Below, piece after piece: positions 41,253 to 51,521 of a DNA stretch of 64,000 bases. The notes below the pieces were generated by a model that was not told the origin of the DNA, searched no databases, and was given only the letters and a program-made list of their open reading frames with translations. This DNA is from Marasmius tenuissimus. Taxonomy: Eukaryota > Basidiomycota > Agaricomycetes > Agaricales > Marasmiaceae. The stretch covers positions 1,364,001 through 1,428,000 of the forward strand of contig JAQOTA010000015.1 of NCBI GenBank assembly GCA_029532415.1. Direction: 5' to 3'. The translations under genes and the position numbers were made by a program. The first letter of the stretch is position 1. Each line of letters opens with the position of its first letter.

Positions 41253-41754
41253 CAGGGAGGGGGGTACCGTCGTGCTCGGCTAATTTCAAACTCCGCCCTC
41301 AGGTGCTCGCTGCAGCGCTCAGTGACGATATTGATAAGATAGGGTACATCTTATCAATGAACTCTCTACCCAACTCGAAAGCCACAAAAACGTTCAATCC
41401 TCCAGATTACTTTGCATTTCCATACGTTCTCTATGCTGAAGTGCTCGATGACAATAACCCCAAATAAAAACTTAGAAAACAGAAAGAAAGCCCGATGTGG
41501 CTTCAGCCTTCATCTGTCTGAGTGCATGTTGCCTACCGTCACGGAGCCAATTGTCCTCTTGTCATCTTTGCGGGTCTTTGGAGCTTTCTTTCAAAAGCAT
41601 CCAAGTACCATATGCTGACACTGAATGAAGAGGGGAGTGACCGGTGGGTTGATCAAGTCGTCGGGGTCCCTGACAGTGAGTACTGGCTGCGCTGCATTGA
41701 GCGCCCGTGGGCGGAGTCTGAAATTAGCCGAGCACGACGGTACCCCCCTCCCTG
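41253..41754. mobile_element. MITE with long terminal inverted repeats
   Basis: The 502-bp element starts CAGGGAGGGGGGTACCGTCG at 41253. Its inverse complement ends at 41754. The outer 36 bp are identical, and similarity continues with mismatches to about 65 bp. No transposase frame is present. No clear target-site duplication is visible in the flanks (…GTGCC and ATTGA…). It ends 67 bp before the start codon of the F-box gene at 41822, so it may supply or disturb that promoter. Confidence 0.75.
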
Positions 41755-41821
41755 ATTGACTAGACGGAAGTTGGCGGCGCGTACTCGGTCACGTGCACTT
41801 TCATCCTTGTCCTTGACCACC

Positions 41822-43363
41822 ATGTCAAGTGCCAACACGAGCTTCTCAGAGCGCAGCTCTCTTTTGTCCAGCAGGAGTTCCGGCTTGAAGGGACTCTTTC
41901 GCAATACGATAACTTCAGACGATCGCCACGTTATTTCGCAGTTTTTACTCGACGCAGAGAAGGAAATGAAGGAATGTCAGGCGGAGATCAATAGATTATG
42001 GTCGGCGATGCATTTATTGGAGAATAAAAGGAATGGATTGAAGAAGACTATGGAAAAGTGTCGGTCATTGCTGTCGCCGGTCCATCGGCTTCCTGCGGAG
42101 GTTCTCGCGATTATCTTCTCATTTTGTCGCCAAACAAACGACCTAGTTCGCCCATCATGCCGCCCTACTGCGTTACAGGTCGTGCAAGTCTGTGGCCGTT
42201 GGAGGGAGATCGGGCTGGAAACTCCATCCTTATGGTCTTCGATTCATATCGCGCTAAAGCATTGGAAGGACAAAGCGGGATCTCTGACTGTTTTGACCAA
42301 GCTGTTTATGGAACGTTCCAAGAAGTCACCTTTGGACCTGGCATTGGAATTCTATGCAGACGGCGTGGCAGAGAGCGACACCTCCGAGTACTCCCTTCTG
42401 CCCGTGATAGCAGCTCTCTCCCGAAATTGCGTACGCTGGAGGTCCATCACGCTCCGTATTCCCAAACCATTCACCCAACAGAAACTCTTCTTTAACGGTG
42501 TCCACGGGCAAACGCTACCATCTCTACAAGAACTCCGTTTGATTGGGACTGGGAAGTCAAATACAGGAAACGGTTTCCCTGACAAACTTCCAGGTCTCTT
42601 CACCCATTGTCCATCACTGCATACACTTGATATCAATTATCGTTTCACCAATAATCGACTCGCCCTTCCACGGCATCAAATCAAAACACTCTCCATCCAG
42701 CGTTCACATACTCGCCGGGCAATTTCATCCGTAGCTTTACATCCTCATCTGCAGAACCTCGCGCTCTCTAGGGTTGGTGGCGATCGGGACAACCAACCCT
42801 ATAGCGGACACGTTGTTTCTGACACTGTTAAAACACTCAGCGCCCTATTCGAGGCTCAGAGAGATGTCGCCACGTTAAGCCACATGACCCTGCCAGCGCT
42901 GACCTCCCTAACAATGGAGGCCGTGCCAGAGAAGCTGTCGCTGTGGAAAGTTTGGGACGATTCTACCATTAGTGATCTTCTAGCACGCTCCAGATGCCCA
43001 CTTATCACACTCTCCATCAAGTGGATCCCTATAAGCGACCATCAATTCATAAGCCTGTTGGAGCAAATACCAACATTGACGTCTTTGCGTATCGAAGAAA
43101 TGTCGGGGGCAACCACGCACAGGATCGTGACACGCACTTTCTTGCGACGACTTGTTGTGGATCATGAAGACGCGAGTTTTCAGTCGGGTGGAACATTTCT
43201 GCCTTCTCTCACCGACCTCACGATGGTGGTACGCGCGCAAGGGCTAGTCAAACAGGAGATCTTCGATGCGGTGTCGTCGAGGCAGATTCCGGATCCTCTG
43301 CATGCGAGGGAAGTTGGAGTGGAATGCTGCTCAGCATTCAATGAGGTCTTTGGAATGTTTTAA
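41822..43363 (+). CDS. F-box protein with C-terminal frameshift deletion
   Basis: 513 residues from the ATG at 41822 (MSSANTSFSERSS); the open frame upstream lacks an ATG. Signature LFRNTITSDDRHVISQFLLD, coiled coil, F-box from LLSPVHRLPAEVLAIIF to VCGRWREIGLETPSLW, LRR-like repeats (LSIKWIPISDHQFISLL). Compared with the neighbour at 43954, a 38-bp segment is missing after GGAATGC at about 43327, with ATGC at both edges of the lost segment. The frame then shifts, and the protein ends ECCSAFNEVFGMF instead of the conserved end with ECFRDxGLRL. The downstream codons for that end are still readable in another frame (to about 43406). The F-box half is intact, so the protein may still work as an adaptor with an altered tail. 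Confidence 0.78.
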   Translation: MSSANTSFSERSSLLSSRSSGLKGLFRNTITSDDRHVISQFLLDAEKEMKECQAEINRLWSAMHLLENKRNGLKKTMEKCRSLLSPVHRLPAEVLAIIFSFCRQTNDLVRPSCRPTALQVVQVCGRWREIGLETPSLWSSIHIALKHWKDKAGSLTVLTKLFMERSKKSPLDLALEFYADGVAESDTSEYSLLPVIAALSRNCVRWRSITLRIPKPFTQQKLFFNGVHGQTLPSLQELRLIGTGKSNTGNGFPDKLPGLFTHCPSLHTLDINYRFTNNRLALPRHQIKTLSIQRSHTRRAISSVALHPHLQNLALSRVGGDRDNQPYSGHVVSDTVKTLSALFEAQRDVATLSHMTLPALTSLTMEAVPEKLSLWKVWDDSTISDLLARSRCPLITLSIKWIPISDHQFISLLEQIPTLTSLRIEEMSGATTHRIVTRTFLRRLVVDHEDASFQSGGTFLPSLTDLTMVVRAQGLVKQEIFDAVSSRQIPDPLHAREVGVECCSAFNEVFGMF

Positions 43364-43953
43364 AGACGCGGGTTTGCGTCTTTTTGTCGGTCATAAAGCC
43401 CTTTAAGAGGCTACTGGCACACATATATATACTGCGCCGATACACGGACACTTATCTTGTTAGCTATCTTAGGCTATCTTACATGTTCTACCCAAGTAGC
43501 CACCACTGTCCAGAGTCGACGCTGACTACATATCCTGATTCTGAACTTGCGATCATGAGATTCGGCGCTTATTGGCTTTATCGGTGACCACTATCAGCCG
43601 ATCTCGAGTTTTCAGCTTACCTCGCTTCAGGCTACATTATGGGCTACAGCTCTAATCCAAATCCGATGCCTTTCTTTCATGTAGGGTCGGACCTTCGCGT
43701 GGACCGTTGTCGGAGGTGCCACGCTTCCCACAATCGAAGAGCGATTTGCGATGTCGATAATGAATTCGGTGACTGAAATGAGGACAGATAGGCCGTACTT
43801 GTTGGAGACTGGGTGGACACCTATAGGTCTTGAATATTGAATGGTCAACCGCTGGGCACTTATAGCGATGAAGACAGACAAGAGATCAATATTCAATCAG
43901 GGGCATGTTATTTTCCTTTGCCCTTGAATTTTCGGTTTCTCACACGTACCACT
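43364..43953. other. Intergenic stretch between tandem F-box genes
   Basis: Starts with the displaced 3' codons of the preceding gene (to about 43406) and ends with the leader of the next. 'gcgcttattggctttatcggt' near 43563 recurs after the next gene (about 45709), showing duplicated flanks. Confidence 0.4.
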
Positions 43954-45603
43954 ATGTCAAGCGCCAACTCGAGTTTCTCAGAGCGCTGCTCTCTTTCATT
44001 CAGCAGAAGCTCCGACATGAAAGGGCTCTTCCGCAATACGATAACTTCGGATGATCGCCACGTTATTTCGCAGTTTTTACTCGACGCAGAAAAAGAGATG
44101 AGGGATTGGCAGGCAGAGATCAATAGGTTACGGTCGGCGATGCATCGACTGGAAAATAGAAGGAATGGGTTGAAGAAGACTATGGAGAGGTGTCGCTCAT
44201 TGCTGTCGCCAGTTCATCGACTTCCTGCGGAGGTTCTCGCGTTGATTTTCTCGTTTTGTTCCGAAGCCCCCGGTTTGGTTCGCCCATCGTGCTGTCCTGT
44301 TGCGTTGCAGGTTGTACGGGTCTGTGGGCGTTGGAGGGATGTCGGGCTGGGGACGCCGTCTTTATGGTCCTCGATTGGAATCGCTTTTCAAGACTGGAGA
44401 GACAAGGCCAAATCGTTGATCGCTTTGACCCAGCTGTTCATGGAACGTTCGAAGCAGTCCCCATTGGATCTATGGATAGAATTTGGTACAGAAGACGCGG
44501 CAGAAAGTGATCCAGGACATGAGTCCGGGCATCCCTTCATGCCCGTGATAGCAGCTCTCTCTCGAAACTGTGGTCGCTGGAGGTCCCTCACAATTCGTAT
44601 TCCCAGGCCATTCGCCCAGCATGCCCGCCTCTTCTTTAGCGGGGTTCAGGAGCAATCTTTCCCTTGTCTGCAAGAGCTCCGCTTGCTTGGGGCGACTCCG
44701 GGAGTTGGAGCGTCGAATTCAGCATTAGGTTTTCCTGACAATCTCCTAGGGTTCTTCACCCATTGCCCATCACTGCATATTCTCAATGTTAGTGCCCGTT
44801 TCCTCACACATCGACTCGCCCTTCCACTGCATCAGATCCGAACCCTTTCCATCCAAACTTCATATTTCCCTCCAGCACTTGCGTTCGTAGCGTTGCAGCC
44901 TCGCTTGGAAAACCTCATGCTCTCCGCGGTTGGTGGCAATCCGGATGCTCAAGCCTACAACGGCCATATCATTTCCGACACCATCAGGAAACTCAGCGCC
45001 GTGCTGGAGGGCCAGAAAGACGTCACCACATTAAGCCATTTGACTCTGCCAGCGCTAACCTCCCTAACGATGGAAGCCGCGCCGGTGAAGTGGAAGGTTT
45101 GGGACGAGTCTCCAGTTACCGATCTTGTGGCGCGCTCCGGATGTTCGCTTACCTCTCTTTCCATCAAATGGATTCCTATGACTGACCGTCAACTTATACA
45201 CCTATTGGAACAAACCCCTACATTGTCGTCTTTGCACATTGAAGAGGTGCCGGGAAAAACTGCGAACGCGATTGTGACGGGCCCTTTCTTGCGACGTCTT
45301 GTTGTGGATCATGAAGATGTGATTCTTCAGTGTGGCCGATCACTTTTACCTTCCCTGACCGACCTCACGGTGGTGATACGTGCGCCAGGACTGGTTGAGC
45401 AGGAGATCTTCGATGCGGTATCTTCGAGACAAATTTTGGATCCTCTGGATGTGAAGGAATTCGGAGTGAAATGCTTAAAGTCGATTTCCATTATCGTGAT
45501 GGGAGGGGATGCTGCTGAGTATTCGATGAGTTCTTTAGAGTGTTTTAGAGATACAGGTTTACGTCTTCGCATTGGTCATAAACCTCTTATACTAGGTGCA
45601 TAA
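43954..45603 (+). CDS. F-box protein, tandem copy
   Basis: 549 residues from the ATG at 43954 (MSSANSSFSERCS). Close tandem paralogue of the gene at 41822 with an intact C-terminus. Signature LFRNTITSDDRHVISQFLLD, coiled coil, F-box from LLSPVHRLPAEVLALIF to VCGRWRDVGLGTPSLW, leucine-rich repeats (LSIKWIPMTDRQLIHLL), and C-terminal SSRQILDPLDVKEFGVKCLK…SLECFRDTGLRLRI. The open frame upstream has no ATG. A role as SCF substrate adaptor is inferred from the F-box; the leucine-rich part would select the target. Confidence 0.85.
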   Translation: MSSANSSFSERCSLSFSRSSDMKGLFRNTITSDDRHVISQFLLDAEKEMRDWQAEINRLRSAMHRLENRRNGLKKTMERCRSLLSPVHRLPAEVLALIFSFCSEAPGLVRPSCCPVALQVVRVCGRWRDVGLGTPSLWSSIGIAFQDWRDKAKSLIALTQLFMERSKQSPLDLWIEFGTEDAAESDPGHESGHPFMPVIAALSRNCGRWRSLTIRIPRPFAQHARLFFSGVQEQSFPCLQELRLLGATPGVGASNSALGFPDNLLGFFTHCPSLHILNVSARFLTHRLALPLHQIRTLSIQTSYFPPALAFVALQPRLENLMLSAVGGNPDAQAYNGHIISDTIRKLSAVLEGQKDVTTLSHLTLPALTSLTMEAAPVKWKVWDESPVTDLVARSGCSLTSLSIKWIPMTDRQLIHLLEQTPTLSSLHIEEVPGKTANAIVTGPFLRRLVVDHEDVILQCGRSLLPSLTDLTVVIRAPGLVEQEIFDAVSSRQILDPLDVKEFGVKCLKSISIIVMGGDAAEYSMSSLECFRDTGLRLRIGHKPLILGA

Positions 45604-45920
45604 TTCACCGATATACGGACAGTTTTTTAGATATCTATCGTGCATCTCATGCTATAAATATCGTTCAGCGTCAAAACTACGTACAATTGCTGCATTCATT
45701 AGGTTCGGCGCCTATTGGCTTTATCGGTAACCACCATCGTCTTCGACACACGACACGTTACCTTGGGCTGTCTCAGAACTCATCGCACATACTTACCTCT
45801 TGTAAGAGGCATAGTCCGTCAGGTGAGTCTCAAGTGACAGAATACGGGTCTTGATTAAAAGTTGATGAATATATCTATCGACAGGGCAGGGCCTGACACG
45901 CGTCTACAACCACCATCGAT
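45604..45920. other. Leader of next F-box gene
   Basis: Includes a CAGGTGAGTCTCAAG donor-like site near 45822, the same motif as before the genes at 5705 and 8187, which suggests a 5' UTR intron. Confidence 0.4.
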
Positions 45921-47501
45921 ATGACCACTCAGAGTATCACTACTGAGAAAGACCAAAACACACCCATTCTACTGGCTCGACTATCTGAAATCAATCGCTA
46001 TTCTCGCAGTACCGTTACTAGGTCGGTTCGACATGATATATCACAGTTTTTGCTGGAAGCCGAGAGGGAGATAGACGAATACGACGCGGAAATTAGTAGG
46101 CTCAAGGACGCTATCCTACGACTGGAGGAAAAAAGGGCAGGGTTGGGTGGAAGCATGGAGAAGTGTCGCTCATTGCTGTCGCCAGTGCATCGATTACCAA
46201 CGGAGATCCTCACGAACGTCTTTTCCGAGCTGTGCCTTTGCCATCCTCGCTCCGTTTTACGGCTCTCGAGCGTGTGCGGGCGCTGGCGTGAGATTGTGTT
46301 GTCGACGCCGAGCTTGTGGACAACTCTGGTAGTTGACTTCAGGCAGTGGGAACGGCGATACCCCAGCTTGACGTCCATGGTAAATTCATTCATGGAACGA
46401 TCCGCAGGGCGCGCTCTACAGGTCGATCTGACGTTCTCCGCGAACGACGTGGAACAAGAAGATAAAGCCGACTTTTCTTCCGCTATTAGCATTCTGGCCC
46501 AGACTTCCTCTCGCTGGAAGATTGCATCGCTGTTCAACCTCTCGCCTGCATTGCCGTGCCATGACTGGGAATTCTCCGCACTCCAAACACTTTGTATAAC
46601 AGGCCATGAACCACTTCCCCCCAAAGTTACTGGTCTGTTCAGCAACTCTACATCTCTACGTACCCTCGATATTGGTGCAGCACTTCTTGATCATGGAGAT
46701 AATCTTCTCGACTTTCCTTGGAGCCAAATTGAAACGCTATCCATCCATGACACTTCCTCCTCCCGAGCGTTCGAATTCCTGGCTCATTTCCCTCGTCTAG
46801 AGAACCTTCGATTGTGGCGCGTGGGCCGCGGAGCTGATAATCATGCAGTTCAACATTGTTACTCAAACATGATCAACTCTATCGCTTTTACTTGGGACGA
46901 CCAGGAAGATGCCGACTTGAACCTGCAATCCCTAACTCTTCCTGAGCTCACGTCTCTCGAGATGCGCGGAAATAGCTGGCAGGTCTTGCGTAGTTGGTAT
47001 CAATGGCCGTCGTGGGTCAGCTCTACCACTGCGGAATTCTTGACGAGATCTGCCTGCTCCATCACTAGCCTCTCATTGGTATGGCTTCCGATAACAGATC
47101 AACAAACCATTGATCTCCTGGAGCTCATGCCGACTCTCACCAGCCTCGAAATCGTAGAGAGGGAGACGAACGCGCCCAACGTTATCATCACAGGGAAGTT
47201 CACCCGACGACTCGTTGTAGATTCCCAAACTTCCCCCTTCCTTCCTTTCTTAACCAAGATCATGCTCGCAATGCAGACGAAGGGTCTTGTGGAACAGGAT
47301 CTCTTGGATGTGATATCGTCACGGTGGAACCCAGATCCTATTCAGGCAAGGGAATCTGGCGTAGAATGTCTACGCTCAGTCGGAATCACGGTGACAGGAA
47401 AACACACTGGACAGGATAGTCTGAGTTCTTTGGCACGTTTCAAGGCGGAAGGTTTGCAACTAAATGTCACTCGTGAAACGCCGGACTTTCGTGGTCGGTA
47501 G
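45921..47501 (+). CDS. F-box protein, more diverged member
   Basis: Single exon, 526 residues from the ATG at 45921 (MTTQSITTEKDQNTP). The signature is altered (STVTRSVRHDISQFLLEAER) but recognisable. A coiled coil with EEKRAGLGGSMEKCRSLLSP follows, then F-box PVHRLPTEILTNVF to VCGRWREIVLSTPSLW, leucine-rich repeats (LSLVWLPITDQQTIDLL), and C-terminal SRWNPDPIQARESGVECLRS…SLARFKAEGLQLNV. The C-terminal SLRCFRDAG motif has drifted to SLARFKAEG. It is tandem with the two preceding genes and convergent with a pseudogene. SCF adaptor role inferred. Confidence 0.84.
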   Translation: MTTQSITTEKDQNTPILLARLSEINRYSRSTVTRSVRHDISQFLLEAEREIDEYDAEISRLKDAILRLEEKRAGLGGSMEKCRSLLSPVHRLPTEILTNVFSELCLCHPRSVLRLSSVCGRWREIVLSTPSLWTTLVVDFRQWERRYPSLTSMVNSFMERSAGRALQVDLTFSANDVEQEDKADFSSAISILAQTSSRWKIASLFNLSPALPCHDWEFSALQTLCITGHEPLPPKVTGLFSNSTSLRTLDIGAALLDHGDNLLDFPWSQIETLSIHDTSSSRAFEFLAHFPRLENLRLWRVGRGADNHAVQHCYSNMINSIAFTWDDQEDADLNLQSLTLPELTSLEMRGNSWQVLRSWYQWPSWVSSTTAEFLTRSACSITSLSLVWLPITDQQTIDLLELMPTLTSLEIVERETNAPNVIITGKFTRRLVVDSQTSPFLPFLTKIMLAMQTKGLVEQDLLDVISSRWNPDPIQARESGVECLRSVGITVTGKHTGQDSLSSLARFKAEGLQLNVTRETPDFRGR

Positions 47502-47684
47502 TAGCTGTCGGTTCTTCCTGCCTCACGGCTATATGCATCAGTTGTTATACGAGGTAAAGGAGAACTTTAATATAGAGAGTAATCGAAGATCGTCGTATGT
47601 ACTGTAAAATTCATGAAATCACAATTCCCTCATACAAAGTAGATCATGGTCTCCGCGCCGGCTACGAAACTGGCCACGAGCCGA

Positions 47685-49281
47685 TTATCTAAAAGTGACG
47701 TTCAGTCGCAATCCTGCATCCCTGAAGCACTGTAATGATTCAAGACATGGGCCAGATGACCCGCCACCTGTTACTGTAACATCAACCGACCGCAAGCATT
47801 CCATCCCAACCTCTTTCACCCGTTCAGCTTCAGGTACCCATCTAGATGACACCGCGTTGAAGAAGTCCTGTTCGGGCAGGCACTGTGCTTTGACCTTCAA
47901 CGTGATCTGTAAGAAGTGGAAGGAACGAAGTGCCATGCTGGCCAATCCGATGACTCTCCTGATCGACCACGAGGTGTCGAAGGAAGACGTCGGTTACGAT
48001 TCTGTTGTGTCTATTTATCAGTGGGAATGGGAGTTCGACTTCCTCGATGCGACGGGAGGTGAGAGTGGGGGTCGTCCCCAAAAAGTCGATTGCCTGTTGG
48101 TCCGTGATAGGCCACGACAGAAGGTGTAAAGACTTGAGTAGACATGCACTACGAGCGAGAAAGCCTTTGGTTACGGAGCCCTCCCACAGGCCAATCGTCG
48201 AACGAGGACGCGAGGGAGATTGTAAGGAATCCCAATGAGGACAACGCCAAATGCCTCAAAAAGCCATCCACGTCCTCCTGGCATCGAAGGCGAAGAGTCA
48301 ACAACTTGATAGTAGTAGAGACTAGGTGGTTATTGATGGGGAGTCCCCTCCTGACAATGTGAGCACATTCTGATTCCCGCAAGTAGGTGAACGATGGCAA
48401 GAATTGTAAGAAGAGATCCGTATGCGCTCTTGTGCACTGCAAAGTTGTAATCTGATGCCATGGAAGGGCGAGCAAGTTGAGAGGTGGATGGTTCAGCTCT
48501 AATGATACGCTGCGAATGGAGGGGGAAAGACTGAAAACGCCCGCAAGTTCTTTCAGCTCGGACGAATCGATGTCGCGACGCTCGTGTTTGTTACGTACTT
48601 TTGGATGTTGGAGTACTGGCAAATTCCGATGGCGAACGTCCAGAAATAGTAGATGAGGTCGAGTGACGATTTGAGGAGTACAGAGCGAGATACTCTGCCA
48701 GCGGCCGCAATTCTCTGAGTGCGCTGATGACTGGCAACGCGTCGGGTTCGTATTCGCCTTCAGGAAATACAACTACTGGATCCAGGGGCGCTTTCCTGGA
48801 ACGCTTCATGAACAGGTGGGTTGAACGAACCAAAATGTCGGGCTTCTGAACCTCCTTCCATGAACCAAAATCGATCCCAATCGACGACCATAACCTGGGA
48901 GTAGATATAATAGTCTGTCCGGCGCCCGCAGACCCTGGATAAGCGAATGGCTGGAGGCGGAGACGATGGTTCCAACTGGTTCCTCTCGCAAGCGAGCAAC
49001 AACACATTCGTTAGGATCTAGTGGGGGACTCGATGTACCGGTGACAACAAAGAGCGGCATTTTTCCACCGATTTGCTAAGATTGCGCTTCTTGTTTTCTA
49101 GGAGATGAATGCTCGTCCGAAGGCGATTGATTTCCACCTGACATTTTCTCATCTCCATTTCTGTGTCAAGGATGAACTACGATATGATGTGTCGTTCGGA
49201 GGAGGTGACAGTGTTGCGAAAGATGCTCCGCATGTCAGGATAGCTTTTCGGTGAAGCAGAGGCGTAGGAGCTTTCGTCCAT
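47685..49281 (-). pseudogene. F-box pseudogene, full length but heavily mutated
   Basis: Starts normally at the ATG at 49281 (MDESSYASASPKSYPDM, then FRNTVTSSERHIIS). A TAG then replaces the conserved Gln of ISQF, and a second TAG sits in the F-box where relatives have Glu (VHRVPxE). Further frameshifts occur in the CGRW region (about 48920), in the leucine-rich part and near 47930. Later pieces are still clear: LFLDVRHRNLPVL, LLALPWHQITTLQ, and SRWVPEAERVKEVGMECLRS with LQCFRDAGLRLNV. This is the most decayed near-complete copy here, so it died earlier than the one at 25.85 kb. Confidence 0.8.
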
Positions 49282-49729
49282 CTTCGCTCGAGTTGGCTCT
49301 GAGAAGTGGACAAAGCCTACAAGATTTCAAGAGAAAAGAGCAATGTGCTTGAGCTTGGGTGCTCCTAGTTGCTGATGGTCACAAAGAAACGTCCGTTGTG
49401 CTGATTACAGTGGCTTATAACTTTAAGCGCGACGCGCCTGAGGCTGCACGTGGCCTGCTGGGGTCTCACGCGCACGGCGCAGGCTCCTGCCACCGTCAAA
49501 CTTATTGTGTGGCAAATCACGAACTGGTGTGTTTGTTGCATAAGATGTCTAACGAGATACACTCTAATATTATATGGAATAAGAGAGAAGTCATCAAAGA
49601 TACAATCGTGAGCACTACTACAGAGCAGGAGACAGATGAAGCAATAAAGGAAGGAAAAGGTATACATAGCAACTACAAAGCAACGCAGAAAGACTCGAAC
49701 GACACTTCGACTAACCTTGGTGGACCGCC
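49282..49729. other. Intergenic stretch
   Basis: Leader of the dead F-box gene and 3' flank of the BTB gene. An open frame across it on the + strand has no recognisable motif. Confidence 0.35.
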
Positions 49730-51216
49730 TCAAAGCTCAACAGCAGGAGGGGACCTAGTCCCATCACTCCCGGTGCCCGAATCACTCAAAGCCGTGCTAG
49801 AGCTGTGTTCTAGCCCGAACCAGAGAGGCATGACCTTCCAAATTCTCTCCCTTTCCTTGGCGGCCCACAACTCGAGGTTCCTTGCGCAAGCTTTACATTC
49901 CGGGTCTAGGTTGCTAAACTCGGAGCTCTTGAGCTGACCGAGCTCTTCAGCAACATACAAAGGATCGCAGCATCCACGCTCACGATCGAATATGTAGTGT
50001 TGAGTTGCAAGCTCAACCAGTTCGTTAAAATCTTTCCGGCACGCGGCGGCAGATATGCAGACAAGGCTGGACGACGAGCGGCGATGTTGTTGGTGATGAT
50101 GGTGAGCTGGTACGACGTATGGGTTGATTACATTGTGGGTAGTGAGTGGGTGGGAGAGAGAGAAAGTGGGTTGGAAGTGTGTGTTGTTTCGTATGGATTG
50201 GCTATTTCCCATAGCCTGTATTAAGGTCGTAATGGTATGTTGTGCGGCTTCTTTGCCTACGCAAAGCCGTTGGGTATCTTGGAGAGAAAGTGACGAGTGG
50301 GACGACGATGATGATGAACAAGGTTCCGTGTCCGGGGGTGGAGTGACATAAAGAGGGTCATCTTCATCTGGTTCGAAGATCTGACTGAATGGATATCGTG
50401 ACAGGTCGTAAAGGGCGGCAGGGAGAAGAGACGATGCATCTATTTGTCGAGCCAGATTGATCACGGCCTGGGAGCAGATCCAACGTTCTCAGTAACCAAA
50501 AGAAGCCCAAAGGAGTTCACTCACTATGGGCGATGGGTAGAAATGGCCGCCCAAAGTCCCTGTTTCCATCTCAAAACTTCGTGCCACGTCCTCTCTTGCG
50601 TCCCAGCCCTTCAATGTAGACGGCCATGCTACACTCAAATGAGCTAGTGCCTTCTCGCGTAAAGGTTCGATTATATATTTTGTCGACAGCCTAAGGATGC
50701 CTGAGACCACGCGAAAGTCTTCTCGACCATTATTTCCAAAATTCCTGAATGAATGAGATGAATGTTGAGAACCATATTTAGTCAACATATATCAACTTAC
50801 GGGCCGTCGTAGAGAGCTGTAAGCAAGTTGCCAACGTCTTCGGCAGAATCATGCAAGACGATGACTGGTGAGTTTTCAAAGGCAGCCGAACCGTCGTCGT
50901 GAACAATAGATGATGAGATGGTGGGATCCGAGAACGATCCCACAGAGAACATGTCTCGAAAACATACAGAATGTCGGGCGAGCTGCGACATGTGCACACG
51001 AAAAAGCGTGTTTTGGGCACGGCAAATGACACTCCCGTCGTCGAACCAGAGGTCAGGATGCCGTTCAAGTTGCTGGCGAGATTCTGCATCGAAGAGGAGA
51101 GGAGACTGAACATCGTCGCGAAACATTGAAGTTGAAGAGCCAAGGAGCGAAGATGTAGGTGGTGGTAAAGAAGAGAAACGTAAAGGAAGACAAAGATTAG
51201 AATTATTGACGGTCAT
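49730..51216 (-). CDS. BTB/POZ-domain protein
   Basis: Three exons: complement(join(49730..50467, 50525..50744, 50801..51216)), 457 residues. The start is the ATG at 51216 (MTVNNSNLCLPLRF). The BTB fold runs from about 50 to 190: HPDLWFDDGSVICRAQNTLF, RVHMSQLARHSVCFRDMF, the acidic/Ser loop, VIVLHDSAEDVGNLLTALYD, and, across the intron, VSGILRLSTKYIIEPLREKA. This is the common mushroom BTB type found in possible cullin-3 adaptors or transcription regulators. The remainder is His/Ser-rich (VVPAHHHHQQHRR) with a conserved Cys-containing C-terminal part (DRERGCCDPLYVAEELGQL). Introns of 56-57 bp keep phase. Adaptor role is inferred; the partner is unknown. Confidence 0.82.
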
Positions 51217-51521
51217 GGTCGTTGGCAAAGGCAACCGCCTCAGTGATGATGATGTTCAGGACGGAGTGGCGATGCACCCTTCGGGGTTATCTTATCAAAC
51301 AGATCGACTATTGAGCCCGGCCTCGGCATTTCAGGCACTTACCCAGTTGGGTGCAACGGACCATTCCTTTGGACCTGCTCTCCGTATACACCTTAATGTT
51401 CCAGTGGCCGACGGGGCTGTTTGTTGGTCGAAAGGCTTCCTTTGCTTTCAGCTTCGTTACTGCCTAACTCTCCACCCCGACCGGGCCCATCCTGTCAAAT
51501 ACGATGAACGCGTATTGACAA
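51217..51521. other. Short intergenic stretch
   Basis: Promoter of the BTB gene and 3' flank of the next gene on the same strand. Nothing further seen. Confidence 0.35.

Noticed and set aside
50797..51143. Cys/Ser-rich minus-strand frame beside the BTB exon
   Set aside because: It is an alternative frame of the first BTB exon with no domain pattern.
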